Shown here piece after piece: positions 7,732 through 15,405 of a stretch of DNA of 64,000 bases (positions within the stretch are counted from its first letter, which is position 1; each line of letters begins with the position of its first letter). The notes beneath the pieces are model-generated. The model did no database searches. It had not been told where the DNA came from and worked only from the letters and a program-made list of their open reading frames with translations. Position numbers and translations under genes: made by a program. This DNA is from Paenibacillus turpanensis (GTDB taxonomy: Bacteria; Bacillota; Bacilli; Paenibacillales; YIM-B00363), in the NCBI RefSeq assembly GCF_011421635.1, contig NZ_WTLI01000011.1, positions 62,001 through 126,000 on the forward strand, in the 5' to 3' direction.

Positions 7732-7760
7732 TTGAACTTGATGCTGCGGGAAGTTACAAT
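7732..7760 (+). promoter_or_regulatory. Sigma-A-type promoter of the small membrane protein
   Basis: TTGAAC, 17 bases, TACAAT. Transcription would begin near 7767, so the protein start must lie downstream of that point. Confidence 0.6.
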
Positions 7761-7803
7761 AATAGATGCTGTTTTGATTTTACGTGAGGGGAATTGGAAT
7801 CCG

Positions 7804-7989
7804 TTGAATATATTTGGAATAACCTCGATCATTTCTGTCGTATTCATTATCGCCTTGATCGTGTCAGGATCTGTGTTTAGAGAGCGGTCCGAGGCTTATC
7901 GTAATCGAGCGAGCTTGATCGTGATCGGGGTATGGATCCTGACCGTAGCCGTCGCGGTTGTGATCACAGCGACTATTTCTAAGGGGTAG
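7804..7989 (+). CDS. Small two-span membrane protein
   Basis: About 61 aa if it starts at TTG 7804, preceded by GTGAGGGGA. The frame is open further upstream, but a promoter (7732-7760) occupies that region, so the longer version is unlikely. Two hydrophobic segments (FGITSIISVVFIIALIVSG and LIVIGVWILTVAVAVVITA) flank a short charged loop RERSEAYRNRA. I do not recognise a family; small bitopic or hairpin membrane proteins of this kind are common in Paenibacillus. Function unknown. Confidence 0.55.
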   Translation: MNIFGITSIISVVFIIALIVSGSVFRERSEAYRNRASLIVIGVWILTVAVAVVITATISKG

Positions 7990-8022
7990 GCCGGTCTGAT
8001 GGACCGCTCCTGCGAGGCAGGG

Positions 8023-8051
8023 TTGCGGAACAAGCGCCGTTTGGCTACAAT
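8023..8051 (+). promoter_or_regulatory. Promoter of the HesB-like / DUF1450 pair
   Basis: TTGCGG, 17 bases, TACAAT, upstream of the GAGGTG ribosome site at the start of the HesB-like gene. Confidence 0.5.
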
Positions 8052-8079
8052 AGGTTAAAACTTATTTTGAGGTGCCGGT

Positions 8080-8382
8080 ATGAATTGCAAAATTACAAGA
8101 AACGCAGCAAAGGTTATTTTGGCCGAATTAGAAAAGGAAGAAAATAAAGAGCTGAAGCTGCGCGTGATGGTAACACACAGCCATGGCGACCATGCCCACT
8201 ACGGGATGGATTTAGATACAGCGAAAGAAAACGATGCGGTTGTATCGACGGATAAAGGGGTTGACGTACTCCTTGACCGCAATGAGCCAATGCTTGACGG
8301 CGTAAAAATTGATTACTTGTATTTTCCTCAAGAAGGCTTCGTCATTACGAATCCGTCCAAGGGAAATCACGGCGACCATTAA
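8080..8382 (+). CDS. HesB/IscA-like (iron-sulfur biosynthesis family) protein without the conserved cysteines
   Basis: A 100-aa protein resembling the A-type carrier fold (ITRNAAKVILAELEKEE at the start, LDGVKIDYLYFPQEGFVITNP near the end). A-type carriers bind Fe-S clusters through three cysteines. This protein has only Cys3, outside the usual positions, and instead carries a His-rich stretch THSHGDHAHYG. It may therefore bind another metal or none. The start has a good GAGGTG. The DUF1450 gene follows three bases after the stop, so the two are an operon. The fold assignment is moderately sure; the function is unknown. Confidence 0.65.
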   Translation: MNCKITRNAAKVILAELEKEENKELKLRVMVTHSHGDHAHYGMDLDTAKENDAVVSTDKGVDVLLDRNEPMLDGVKIDYLYFPQEGFVITNPSKGNHGDH

Positions 8383-8385
8383 TCT

Positions 8386-8613
8386 ATGGCCAATGATATA
8401 CGCATCTGCGATAAGTGCAAGCATATCCGGTTAAAAACGATCGTTCCGAAGCTGCAGAAGCTTGCACCGGACGATGAAATCAAAATCGGCTGTAAATCGT
8501 ATTGCGGGCCATGCTCGCGTTTTGCTTTTATCTTTGTTAACGGAAGATATGTAACCGGTAAAACCGAAGATGAAGCAATCGAGAAAGCAACGAAATATAT
8601 AAAGAAGCCGTAA
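8386..8613 (+). CDS. DUF1450 (YuzB-like) protein
   Basis: A 75-aa protein with CDKC near the N-terminus (C8, C11) and the DUF1450 core GCKSYCGPCSRFAFIFVNGR, followed by TGKTEDEAIEKATKYI. DUF1450 proteins have a small thioredoxin-like (2Fe-2S ferredoxin-like) fold and unknown function. The gene follows the HesB-like gene by three bases and shares its transcript. The pairing with a cysteine-poor A-type-carrier-like protein suggests a shared metal or redox role (inference). Confidence 0.8.
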   Translation: MANDIRICDKCKHIRLKTIVPKLQKLAPDDEIKIGCKSYCGPCSRFAFIFVNGRYVTGKTEDEAIEKATKYIKKP

Positions 8614-8619
8614 AATAGG

Positions 8620-8667
8620 AACGCCGGTTCGGGAAGCGGAAGCTCGCTTACCGAACCGGCGTTTTTT
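8620..8667. terminator. Strong bidirectional terminator
   Basis: AACGCCGGTTCGG and CCGAACCGGCGTT form a perfect 13-bp stem followed by TTTTTT on the plus strand. It separates the DUF1450 gene from the convergent YheC/D gene. Confidence 0.92.
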
Positions 8668-9721
8668 ACGTTTTTATTTTATTTTTCTCAAGCAAATGCC
8701 TTGCGTATTGAATTGGGGCACGGAAGCCCGCGTCCATCGCCTCCGGACCGAACAGCTGGAGTACGGATTTGCCGGGTTTAATATTGACCTCAATCAGCCA
8801 TACTCTTTGCTTCCGATCAATCGCAAGATCGACTCCAAGCTCGCAAAACCGTTTGCCGTACACACGCTCCAATACTTTAGGAAGGCGGCGGGACAGGCGT
8901 TCCACTTGCTTGAGAATCGCCTTTTGATCCTCATCGTTGAAGCGTTTGGCAAGACCTTCCTCTAAAGGCTCCGCCGTTCCTCCGCTTTTCAGGTTTGAAG
9001 TGATCTCTCCATCCTTGCCATGCCGGATCGCTTGTGCGCTTATGATCCATTTTCCCAGACCGTTTTTTTGCAGCAGAATACGAACATCGTTCGTTCGTTC
9101 GTGCTCGTCGCGAATGTCGATCCATTGTTGGATCAAGTATCGGCGCTTTGCAAGCAGAGCTTCAAGCCTTGCGGCCGCCTCCGAACGCTTGAACGAATAA
9201 CCGGGTTCTCCGGATGGCTGAAAGAAGCAGCTTTTATCGGGCTGCTCTGAAAATTTTATAATTCCCTTGCCGCCTTTTCCATTTAACGGCTTAATCATAA
9301 CCGTGCGATACCGACGTACCATTTGAAATATATCATCCGTGGTTTTGGCCAGCTTCGTTGGAAGCAAGAACGGCCGAATCGAGGTGTTCAAAAGCTGCTT
9401 GTGGATTCTCCATTTATTCCCAAGCGCATAGCCTACAAAGGGAATCGATGGATTCGCTTTAATTTGTTTTACTTTACGAATAGTGGCACGATTGGAGTAA
9501 TAGCCGATATCATGAACGATGGAAGGAAGGGGGCACTCTGTTTTCTCCCAGCCGCTCGAATTCCGTACGAATCCTTGAATGCATTGTTTCGACAAATTAA
9601 CGCTGCTTGGAGTAAATACGATGATATCGTCAAAATTTTCCTGCTGGGCCGCGCTCCGGTATCGGTCCCAAAATCGAGGCCGCGGCGACTTCGATCCTGT
9701 CATGATGCCCAAAATGTGCAT
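8666..9721 (-). CDS. YheC/YheD family ATP-grasp protein (endospore coat-associated)
   Basis: A 351-aa protein of the YheC/YheD family. The N-terminal part contains GIMTGS and FTPSSVNL. The C-terminal ATP-grasp domain shows VMIKPLNGKGGKGI (nucleotide-binding loop), YLIQQWIDI, and the metal-binding end GVDLAIDRKQRVWLIEVNIKPGKS. In Bacillus these proteins are spore-associated, and related ATP-grasp enzymes ligate amino or carboxyl groups; the reaction here is unknown. ATG 9721 is preferred (GGGAG eight bases upstream) over GTG 9727. Monocistronic on the minus strand. Confidence 0.85.
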   Translation of the reverse strand: MHILGIMTGSKSPRPRFWDRYRSAAQQENFDDIIVFTPSSVNLSKQCIQGFVRNSSGWEKTECPLPSIVHDIGYYSNRATIRKVKQIKANPSIPFVGYALGNKWRIHKQLLNTSIRPFLLPTKLAKTTDDIFQMVRRYRTVMIKPLNGKGGKGIIKFSEQPDKSCFFQPSGEPGYSFKRSEAAARLEALLAKRRYLIQQWIDIRDEHERTNDVRILLQKNGLGKWIISAQAIRHGKDGEITSNLKSGGTAEPLEEGLAKRFNDEDQKAILKQVERLSRRLPKVLERVYGKRFCELGVDLAIDRKQRVWLIEVNIKPGKSVLQLFGPEAMDAGFRAPIQYARHLLEKNKIKT

Positions 9722-9820
9722 ATTCACCGCTCCCGTTAACTAAAATCTTTCTTCCCTCTACAGCATATTCATTACTGGGCAAGAATGTTCAGTTTGCCAA
9801 TCGTTCACTAAAATTGGTTA

Positions 9821-9852
9821 TCGACAAATTGGGTAGATTGAACTATTATAAT
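9821..9852 (+). promoter_or_regulatory. Promoter of the riboswitch transcript
   Basis: TCGACA, 17 bases, TATTAT, overlapping a perfect TATAAT at 9847-9852. Transcription would start near 9858, giving a leader of about 240 nt. Confidence 0.55.
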
Positions 9853-9917
9853 TATGAAAAACACGAATTGTGTCGCATTGGAAAAATATGCGGCTGAACG
9901 TACACTTAAGCAATAAA

Positions 9918-10017
9918 CTCGCAGGGTTTCGAGAGCGGCAAAGCTTGTGAAAGCAAGTGACGCAAAACTACAGGGGCTAAAGCAGAATTGCAATGCCAGC
10001 CAGTTGCCGAAAAGCGA
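9918..10017 (+). ncRNA. Cyclic di-GMP-I (GEMM) riboswitch
   Basis: The transcript contains the GEMM-I core in order: GCGGCAAAGC, a hairpin GCTTGT-GAAA-GCAAGT (9943-9958, GNRA tetraloop), the invariant GACGCAAAACTACAGGG, a second hairpin GGC-TAAA-GCA / TGC-AAT-GCC (9975-9997), and the 3' motif CAGCCAGTTGCCG. These match the conserved elements of class I c-di-GMP aptamers. TCGC (9919-9922) and GCGA (10014-10017) can close the structure. The downstream gene is a single 97-aa protein of unknown function, so that gene is probably a c-di-GMP target. See the expression platform entry for a proposed switch. Confidence 0.82.
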
Positions 10018-10050
10018 TGACCGTAAGGAACCATCCAGCTTTTTCGAATA

Positions 10051-10088
10051 ATGCGAGCTCCAAATGATAGAATGGGATAAGGGGAGCC
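10051..10088 (+). promoter_or_regulatory. Putative riboswitch expression platform hiding the ribosome site
   Basis: GCTCC (10057-10061) is complementary to GGAGC (10083-10087), which includes the Shine-Dalgarno GGGGAG. GCGAG (10053-10057) can instead pair with CTCGC (9918-9922), which overlaps the aptamer closing strand. The two pairings exclude each other, which suggests translational control; there is no clear terminator here. This is inference from base pairing only. Confidence 0.45.
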
Positions 10089-10097
10089 GTACATAAC

Positions 10098-10391
10098 ATG
10101 ATGGATGGTACACAGGAGGCCTTACGGCAGGGACGTATTCTTCAGGTCGGAAAAGACTGGATCGGAGTAATTCATAAAGGGGAAGGTCCTGTTTTTTTTG
10201 TCAATCGTATGATGTACCCTTTACAGGGCAGCGATTGGGACATTGAACTGTTTCTCGGAAAATGCGGAGCGATGTTTACTTTTTACTGGGAAGGTGCAGC
10301 CGTTATTTCCGTGAAGCTGAAGGAGCATGTCGATGTGCTGCTGGGGATCCATGATGATAGCTATGGCGGCAGGCAAGCAGGCATGCGGTAA
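10098..10391 (+). CDS. Hypothetical 97-aa protein under riboswitch control
   Basis: A short, probably cytoplasmic protein (no signal peptide or membrane segment) with a beta-rich look: RILQVGKDWIGVIHKGEGPVFFVNRMMYPLQ, then WDIELFLGKCGAMFTFYWEGAAVISVKLKEHVDVLLGIHDD. ATG 10098 and ATG 10101 are both possible. GGGGAG lies 11 bases upstream of the first. I do not recognise the family. Its only visible context is the c-di-GMP riboswitch leader, which implies a role in surface, biofilm, motility or envelope physiology (inference). It ends in a weak terminator and is monocistronic. Confidence 0.75.
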   Translation: MMDGTQEALRQGRILQVGKDWIGVIHKGEGPVFFVNRMMYPLQGSDWDIELFLGKCGAMFTFYWEGAAVISVKLKEHVDVLLGIHDDSYGGRQAGMR

Positions 10392-10418
10392 GAGAATGTC
10401 AATAGGGAATCAGAACGG

Positions 10419-10447
10419 AGCGTCTTTCTTAGGAATGGCGCTTTTTT
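10419..10447 (+). terminator. Terminator after the riboswitch-controlled gene
   Basis: AGCGTC and GGCGCT (one G-U pair) around a 12-nt loop, followed by six T. Confidence 0.6.
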
Positions 10448-10471
10448 GCTTTGAATGGTTCTTATTGGAGA

Positions 10472-10501
10472 TTGGAGCGGTTCGGTCTGTCGTGGTATAA
10501 T
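10472..10501 (+). promoter_or_regulatory. Promoter of the PBP gene
   Basis: TTGGAG, 18 bases, TATAAT (perfect -10). The TTG start of the gene is about 28 bases further on. Confidence 0.6.
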
Positions 10502-10528
10502 TTTGAAAGGGGAAAGGAGTGCAGAAGC

Positions 10529-12544
10529 TTGGTTAACATGGATGATGAAGAATTAAAGGAAATTACACGGCAGAGGCAATTTACGCTGCGGTTAAATATA
10601 TTTTTCTTTGCTACGTTTGTGCTTTTCTCGGTGCTCATTGTAAATTTGGCAATCCTGCAGTTTGTCAGAGGGAAAGAGCTGGCTGCACAGGAGGCGAAGA
10701 TTGGGTCGATGAGCTCAAAAATTGCGCCGATCCGTGGAAATATTTACGATGCGAACGGTTATCCGATCGCATATTCGGTTTCGACGCAGACGCTGTTTTA
10801 CCGCATTGAGCCAGGCATGAAAAAGCCTCATTATATTGAGCTGGCATACCGGCTGGAGGACATTTTTAAGAAGCTGGACGAATCGGCGGCCGCCCGGGGC
10901 GTGGCTCCGGTGAATGCCGTCTTGACTGCGGAAGAGATTATTAAACGGATGGACGTCGGCTTCGATTTAGAAGGAAAGGCGACCAAGGAGCCAAGCTATT
11001 ATGCTGTGCCGAGGGTCATTAAATCGGGCTTGAATAACGAGGAAATCGCTTATTTCATGGGGCATCGCGACGAGCTTCCGGGCTTTGAGATCAATGAGGA
11101 AAGCATTCGCAAATACCATGATGACAATGATGAATATATCGCCGCCCAATTGATCGGCTATTTGCGTCCGTACAATACGGAGCAGAACAATAAAAATTCC
11201 CCGTACTTCGGCAAAAAAACGGACTATCTTCCGAATGAATATGTAGGGATCGATGGAATTGAGCTGATGTACCAGAATGAGCTGCGCGGTAAGAACGGAG
11301 TGAAAAGTTACCCTGTCAATGCCGAGCAAAAAATTATCGGGAAGGTTTCCATAGAGAAGCCGGTCAAAGGCGAGAACTTGTTTTTGACCATCGATAAAAA
11401 CGTACAGCTGGAGGCGCAGCGTGCGATAAGGCAGAATCTTGAGTATATGAAATCAGCAGAAGCAAGGGCGTTAAAATTCCCTTACCTTGGGAAAAATGCT
11501 GCTTCGGGATATGCCGTAGCAATGGAGGTTCAGACGGGACGGGTGGTTGCCATGGCCAATTTCCCGGATTACGATCCAAACATTTGGCATGGTGGATTGA
11601 GTAATCAACAACTCTTTGATATTAGGTTTCGGTACGCGAACGGTACGATCCGCGAACGGTACACTGATGTCCCAAAAGGGGAGGACCACGGAAATCATCC
11701 GAGCTCACTAGTCCCGCTAGGCTCGACCGTAAAGCCTTTAACCGTGCTCATAGGACTCAATGAGGGGATCATTACATCACGGGAACGTTACTACGACTCT
11801 GGTAAATTTTCCTATGGACGGGATAATTCGACGATTCGTAATGCCGATGAAACGGCATTTGGCAATATAACTGCGGAATCCGCGATCCGATTCTCTTCAA
11901 ACACCTTTATGGGGGAAATGATTGCACTTCGCTTGTATAACAAGCATGCAGGCGAGACGATAAAGGTGTGGGATTCGTACATGAAAAAGTTCGGTCTCGG
12001 CGTGGATACAGGGAGTGGATTACCTTACGAGAATGCTGGGGATCTTTATTGGGAGAAGCTGGACGAAACAGTGCAGTCACAGATCGTCTTCGCATCCTTT
12101 GGACAGATGGCTCGATACACCACTTTGCAGCTTGCGCAGTACACGACAACCCTTGCGAATCGCGGCAAACGGTTGAAGCCGCTGCTTGTCGATTCCATTC
12201 GTGATTCCGAGGGGAATCTGGTGAAGCAATTTGAACCGGAAATTTTAAATGAAGAGAAATTCCCTGCAGAATATTGGAATTTGATCCAGCGGGGGATGGA
12301 GAGTCCGGTTTCCGGTTTTGACAACTTCCCGCATACACTCGTTCGTAAAACAGGTACATCCCAGTCGAGTATCCGTGGAAGCATTGTCGATAATGCCGTA
12401 TTTATCGGCTATGCTCCGGCGGAGAATCCGAAGCTTGCTGTAGCGGTTGTCGTTCCAGAGGGCGGGTACGGACGTTATGGTGCTGCTCCGATCGCACGTA
12501 AAATTTTCGACGCATACGACCAGTATTACGGATTAAACAAATAG
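10529..12544 (+). CDS. Class B penicillin-binding protein (PBP2 type, DD-transpeptidase)
   Basis: About 671 aa. A cytoplasmic N-terminus and one membrane anchor (LRLNIFFFATFVLFSVLIVN) are followed by a dimerisation domain (RGNIYDANGYPIAYSV) and a transpeptidase domain. Active-site motifs are STVK (about residue 399, nucleophile Ser), SSN (about 455) and KTG (about 607). Such enzymes cross-link septal or lateral-wall peptidoglycan. TTG 10529 is the best start: AAAGGAG sits nine bases upstream, whereas the first ATG (10538) is too far. The longer open frame begins upstream of the promoter. The SLH-CAP gene starts 14 bases after the stop and may be cotranscribed. Confidence 0.9.
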   Translation: MVNMDDEELKEITRQRQFTLRLNIFFFATFVLFSVLIVNLAILQFVRGKELAAQEAKIGSMSSKIAPIRGNIYDANGYPIAYSVSTQTLFYRIEPGMKKPHYIELAYRLEDIFKKLDESAAARGVAPVNAVLTAEEIIKRMDVGFDLEGKATKEPSYYAVPRVIKSGLNNEEIAYFMGHRDELPGFEINEESIRKYHDDNDEYIAAQLIGYLRPYNTEQNNKNSPYFGKKTDYLPNEYVGIDGIELMYQNELRGKNGVKSYPVNAEQKIIGKVSIEKPVKGENLFLTIDKNVQLEAQRAIRQNLEYMKSAEARALKFPYLGKNAASGYAVAMEVQTGRVVAMANFPDYDPNIWHGGLSNQQLFDIRFRYANGTIRERYTDVPKGEDHGNHPSSLVPLGSTVKPLTVLIGLNEGIITSRERYYDSGKFSYGRDNSTIRNADETAFGNITAESAIRFSSNTFMGEMIALRLYNKHAGETIKVWDSYMKKFGLGVDTGSGLPYENAGDLYWEKLDETVQSQIVFASFGQMARYTTLQLAQYTTTLANRGKRLKPLLVDSIRDSEGNLVKQFEPEILNEEKFPAEYWNLIQRGMESPVSGFDNFPHTLVRKTGTSQSSIRGSIVDNAVFIGYAPAENPKLAVAVVVPEGGYGRYGAAPIARKIFDAYDQYYGLNK

Positions 12545-12558
12545 GGGAGAAGAAATAG

Positions 12559-14004
12559 ATGAAGAGATATGGCAAAAAACTAGTTGCAGCTGTTGTCGCG
12601 TTCGGGATTTTTGCCAGTCTTGCAGGCGGGCCTGTCAGCGGCTCAGCCGATGAGATTTACCGGGATCTTGGCGGACATTGGGGCAGGGCGACGGTGGAAT
12701 GGGGCGCGAAGCTCGGGATCGTCAACGGTTTCCCTGACGGTTCCTTCCGTCCCGACGATAAGGTAACTCAATCGCAGTTTGTGACGATGCTGCTGCGGGC
12801 TTTCCCGAAAAGCGGGGTAAGGTCCGCGGTGAGTGGGGATTGGTACAAGCCGTATTACGATAACGCTGTTTCCCGGCAATGGCCTGTTTCTCTGGAGCAG
12901 CGCGATACTGCGCAGACCCGCGGTGATGCAGCACGAATTGTGGCGGCCGCACAAGGCAAGCTGCTGGGTGTCGATGCAGCTGTTCAATATTTGCTGGACA
13001 CGGGGTTAGCGAAGGGGAAAACCTCGGCAACCCTCTCCGGTTTTGGCAAGAACGATGCTGTAACACGAGCGGAAGCGGTCCAATTCATTAAAAACGCTCT
13101 GGACAGCAAGATGCAGCTTAGCGATTCCGCCCAAGCCGCCAAGGTCCAAAAAGATCGGGAATATGTGATTCGCGGCATCTCGCTCGGAATGAGCGAAAAA
13201 GATGTGAAAGCGGCCTTGGGCCAGCCGAACCGGATCGATGCCAGCGAATACGGATTTCAATGGTATATCTATAACAAGGATTATTCGAAGTATGTCCAGG
13301 TAGGCGTTCAGAATGGAGAGGTCGTCGGGTTGTATTCGAATTCGAACAATTGGACCTCCAAATCGGGAATTAAAGTCGGTATGGGTGCCGATGATGCCCG
13401 CAGGAAAAGCGGATTCGCTCTCGACAGCATTCTAAAGGGGAATACGCGTTACCTCGTGCCGCAGACGGGCGAATTTGATTTGTTTTTGCAGGATGGAGCT
13501 TACGTTACGCTATTCTATGATAAGCATGAAGATATGAAGGTGACGGCGGTACAGGTGATTGAGGAGCAGACGGAGCTGGCTAAGGAAGGGTTCTACGGTA
13601 CCTCAAGCGATGCAATAGGCCGAAGCTATGAGCTGCAAATTTTTGACTTGGCGAATGCAGTCCGTGTGCGTATGGGGTTAAAGCCATTTGCATGGGATGA
13701 CAAGCCTGCCGGAACGGCAAGAAAACATGCGGTTGACATGGCGGAGCGTGATTTCTTTGAGCATACGAACCCGGACGGTGCGAATGTAGGCGATCGGCTG
13801 GAAACGGACCAAATCGCTTACCGTTTAGCGGGTGAAAATATTGCAGCCGGGCAAACCAGTGCTATCTTTGCGCATGAGGGCTGGATGAATTCCGAAGGGC
13901 ATCGGAAAAATGTGCTGGGCGATTTCGAGCGCCTTGGCGTCGGGGTTGCCTTTGGCGGAAGATACCATGTATATTATGCACAAAATTTCTACACTCCATT
14001 CTAA
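12559..14004 (+). CDS. Secreted SLH and CAP (SCP/PR1) domain protein
   Basis: A 481-aa exported protein. A signal peptide (MKRYGKKLVAAVVAFGIF..., cleavage near residue 30) precedes S-layer homology sequence (YRDLGGHWGRATVEWGAKLGI, GFPDGSFRPDDKVTQSQFV), which binds secondary cell-wall polymer. A CAP-associated region follows (GISLGMSEKDVKAALGQPN, about 215-345). The C-terminal CAP domain (about 360-481) holds LANAVRVRMGL, HAVDMAERDFFEHTNPDG, LAGENIAAG and GWMNSEGHRKNVL, with the His and Glu residues typical of the fold. Close relatives of YkwD in Bacillus have unknown function. GGGGAG lies nine bases upstream of the ATG. Confidence 0.9.
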   Translation: MKRYGKKLVAAVVAFGIFASLAGGPVSGSADEIYRDLGGHWGRATVEWGAKLGIVNGFPDGSFRPDDKVTQSQFVTMLLRAFPKSGVRSAVSGDWYKPYYDNAVSRQWPVSLEQRDTAQTRGDAARIVAAAQGKLLGVDAAVQYLLDTGLAKGKTSATLSGFGKNDAVTRAEAVQFIKNALDSKMQLSDSAQAAKVQKDREYVIRGISLGMSEKDVKAALGQPNRIDASEYGFQWYIYNKDYSKYVQVGVQNGEVVGLYSNSNNWTSKSGIKVGMGADDARRKSGFALDSILKGNTRYLVPQTGEFDLFLQDGAYVTLFYDKHEDMKVTAVQVIEEQTELAKEGFYGTSSDAIGRSYELQIFDLANAVRVRMGLKPFAWDDKPAGTARKHAVDMAERDFFEHTNPDGANVGDRLETDQIAYRLAGENIAAGQTSAIFAHEGWMNSEGHRKNVLGDFERLGVGVAFGGRYHVYYAQNFYTPF

Positions 14005-14031
14005 GGATCAGTTATAGGCTCACGTTAAGCG

Positions 14032-14082
14032 AAAAGCCCTGCACTCCCGTAACGATATGAACGGGGAGGACAGGGCTTTTTT
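14032..14082. terminator. Terminator between SLH-CAP gene and ypsC-like gene
   Basis: AAAAGCCCTG and CAGGGCTTTT, with an inner CCCGT/ACGGG, followed by TTTTTT. It can serve both convergent genes. Confidence 0.9.
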
Positions 14083-14165
14083 ACCGTTTCTAGGGCAAAA
14101 AGCTGCACATCACGAACATAGGGAATACCCTTGTGCGGCAGATGTAACAGCTCGAAGCGTCTATC

Positions 14166-15305
14166 CTAGCTGCGTGGAGGAAGCGGGCCTAGGTATTGAT
14201 ACAATTGACACTCGATCCGTCCGTTGTAAAGCTTGCGCTTCTTCTCGGCTTTGCGTCCGATATACTGCTCAAATTCTTTGTTTGGACTAAGTGCAAACAA
14301 AGACCATGAAGGATAATGGATGAAGGAAGAGCCGAATTGCTTAAGCGCTGCATCTGCTTCCTTTTCCGTGCCCAGCCGCTCGCCGTAGGGCGGGTTTGTA
14401 ATAAAGCAGCCGTAATCGCCGGTTGGGCGAATTTTCGCTGCAGGACCAATGGACAAGCGAATTTCGCGGTGCAAGCCGGCGGCCTTAACCGCTGCTTCCG
14501 CGACCTCAATCGCGCTAGGGTCGATGTCGGAGCCGGCGATTTCAAGCGGGATATCGTCCTTTACCGAATCGTACGCTTCATCGCGCACATCGTCCCAGAT
14601 GTCCTCACCGATCTGCGGCCATTGATCGGAAGGAAACGTCCGCCGCAGGCCCGGCGCAACATTCCACGCAATGAGCGCTGCTTCGATAGGAATCGTTCCC
14701 GACCCGCAGAACGGATCGTACAGCGGCCGGTGCGGCCCCCAGCGCGACAGGATTACCATCGCGGCAGCGAGTGTTTCTTTAAGCGGGGCCTCGGTAACGA
14801 GCTTCCGGTACCCGCGCTTATGCAGGCTAGGGCCTGTGGTATCAATTGTCAAGGTAGCAATATCTTTCAGCAGGGCTACCTCGATCACATACCTCGGTCC
14901 TGTTTCTTCAAACCATTCGGTATGATAGCTTTGCTTCAGCTTCTCGACAATCGCTTTCTTTACAATGCCTTGGCAGGCGGGCACGCTAGTCAGCTGAGAT
15001 TTATGGGATTTCCCTTGAACAGGAAACTCAGCGTCTCCTCCGATCCACTGCTCCCAAGGCAGCGCTTTGGTTCCTTCGAACAGCTCGTCAAACGTGCTGG
15101 CCGGAAAACGCCCCATCCGGATCAAGATCCGGTCGGCCGTGCGAAGCCACAGATTAGTCCTCGCAATATCTCGAACCGTCCCATAAAAGGTAACGGACCC
15201 ATTATCCGTCTGCTGCTCTGTATAGCCCAGATCCATCAATTCTCTAGCGACAATGGCCTCCAGCCCCATCGGGCATGTGGCAACGAGCTCTAAACGTTCC
15301 ATCAT
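14166..15305 (-). CDS. ypsC: THUMP-domain class I RNA methyltransferase (YpsC/RlmL-N type)
   Basis: About 379 aa. An N-terminal ferredoxin-like/THUMP RNA-binding region (LELVATCPMGLEAIVARELMDLGY; FDELFEGTKALPWEQW) is followed by a SAM-binding domain with LYDPFCGSGTIPIEAALIA (motif I) and the catalytic ITNPPYGERLG typical of N2-guanine or adenine N-methylation. Relatives modify 23S rRNA guanine (RlmL/RlmK class); the exact site is not shown by the sequence. ATG 15305, or 15302, follows GGAG by five to eight bases; the upstream open frame would run through the promoter region and is not used here. Confidence 0.9.
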   Translation of the reverse strand: MMERLELVATCPMGLEAIVARELMDLGYTEQQTDNGSVTFYGTVRDIARTNLWLRTADRILIRMGRFPASTFDELFEGTKALPWEQWIGGDAEFPVQGKSHKSQLTSVPACQGIVKKAIVEKLKQSYHTEWFEETGPRYVIEVALLKDIATLTIDTTGPSLHKRGYRKLVTEAPLKETLAAAMVILSRWGPHRPLYDPFCGSGTIPIEAALIAWNVAPGLRRTFPSDQWPQIGEDIWDDVRDEAYDSVKDDIPLEIAGSDIDPSAIEVAEAAVKAAGLHREIRLSIGPAAKIRPTGDYGCFITNPPYGERLGTEKEADAALKQFGSSFIHYPSWSLFALSPNKEFEQYIGRKAEKKRKLYNGRIECQLYQYLGPLPPRS

Positions 15306-15321
15306 TTTCACTCCGACTCGG

Positions 15322-15350
15322 TTGATATGGTAAACTGAATTCATTATAGG
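15322..15350 (+). promoter_or_regulatory. Rightward promoter of the O-methyltransferase gene
   Basis: TTGATA, 17 bases, TATAGG. The -10 shares bases with the leftward promoter's -10 on the other strand. Confidence 0.5.
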
Positions 15351-15371
15351 GGAAAGCGGGAAGCGGCACAA
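15343..15371 (-). promoter_or_regulatory. Leftward promoter of ypsC
   Basis: On the minus strand TTGTGC (15371-15366), 17 bases, TATAAT (15348-15343). Its -10 overlaps that of the rightward promoter, so RNA polymerase cannot occupy both at once. Confidence 0.5.
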
Positions 15372-15405
15372 ATAAACGAGATTGAACAATAGGAGATGAA
15401 TAGCA

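Noticed and set aside
8170..8205. HSHGDHAHYG resembles the HxHxDH zinc motif of metallo-beta-lactamases
   Set aside because: The protein is only 100 aa, lacks all other fold motifs and fits the HesB-like pattern better.
9808..10113. Minus-strand open frame of about 100 codons opposite the riboswitch
   Set aside because: It has no ribosome site, no recognisable protein and is explained by the aptamer and leader sequence.
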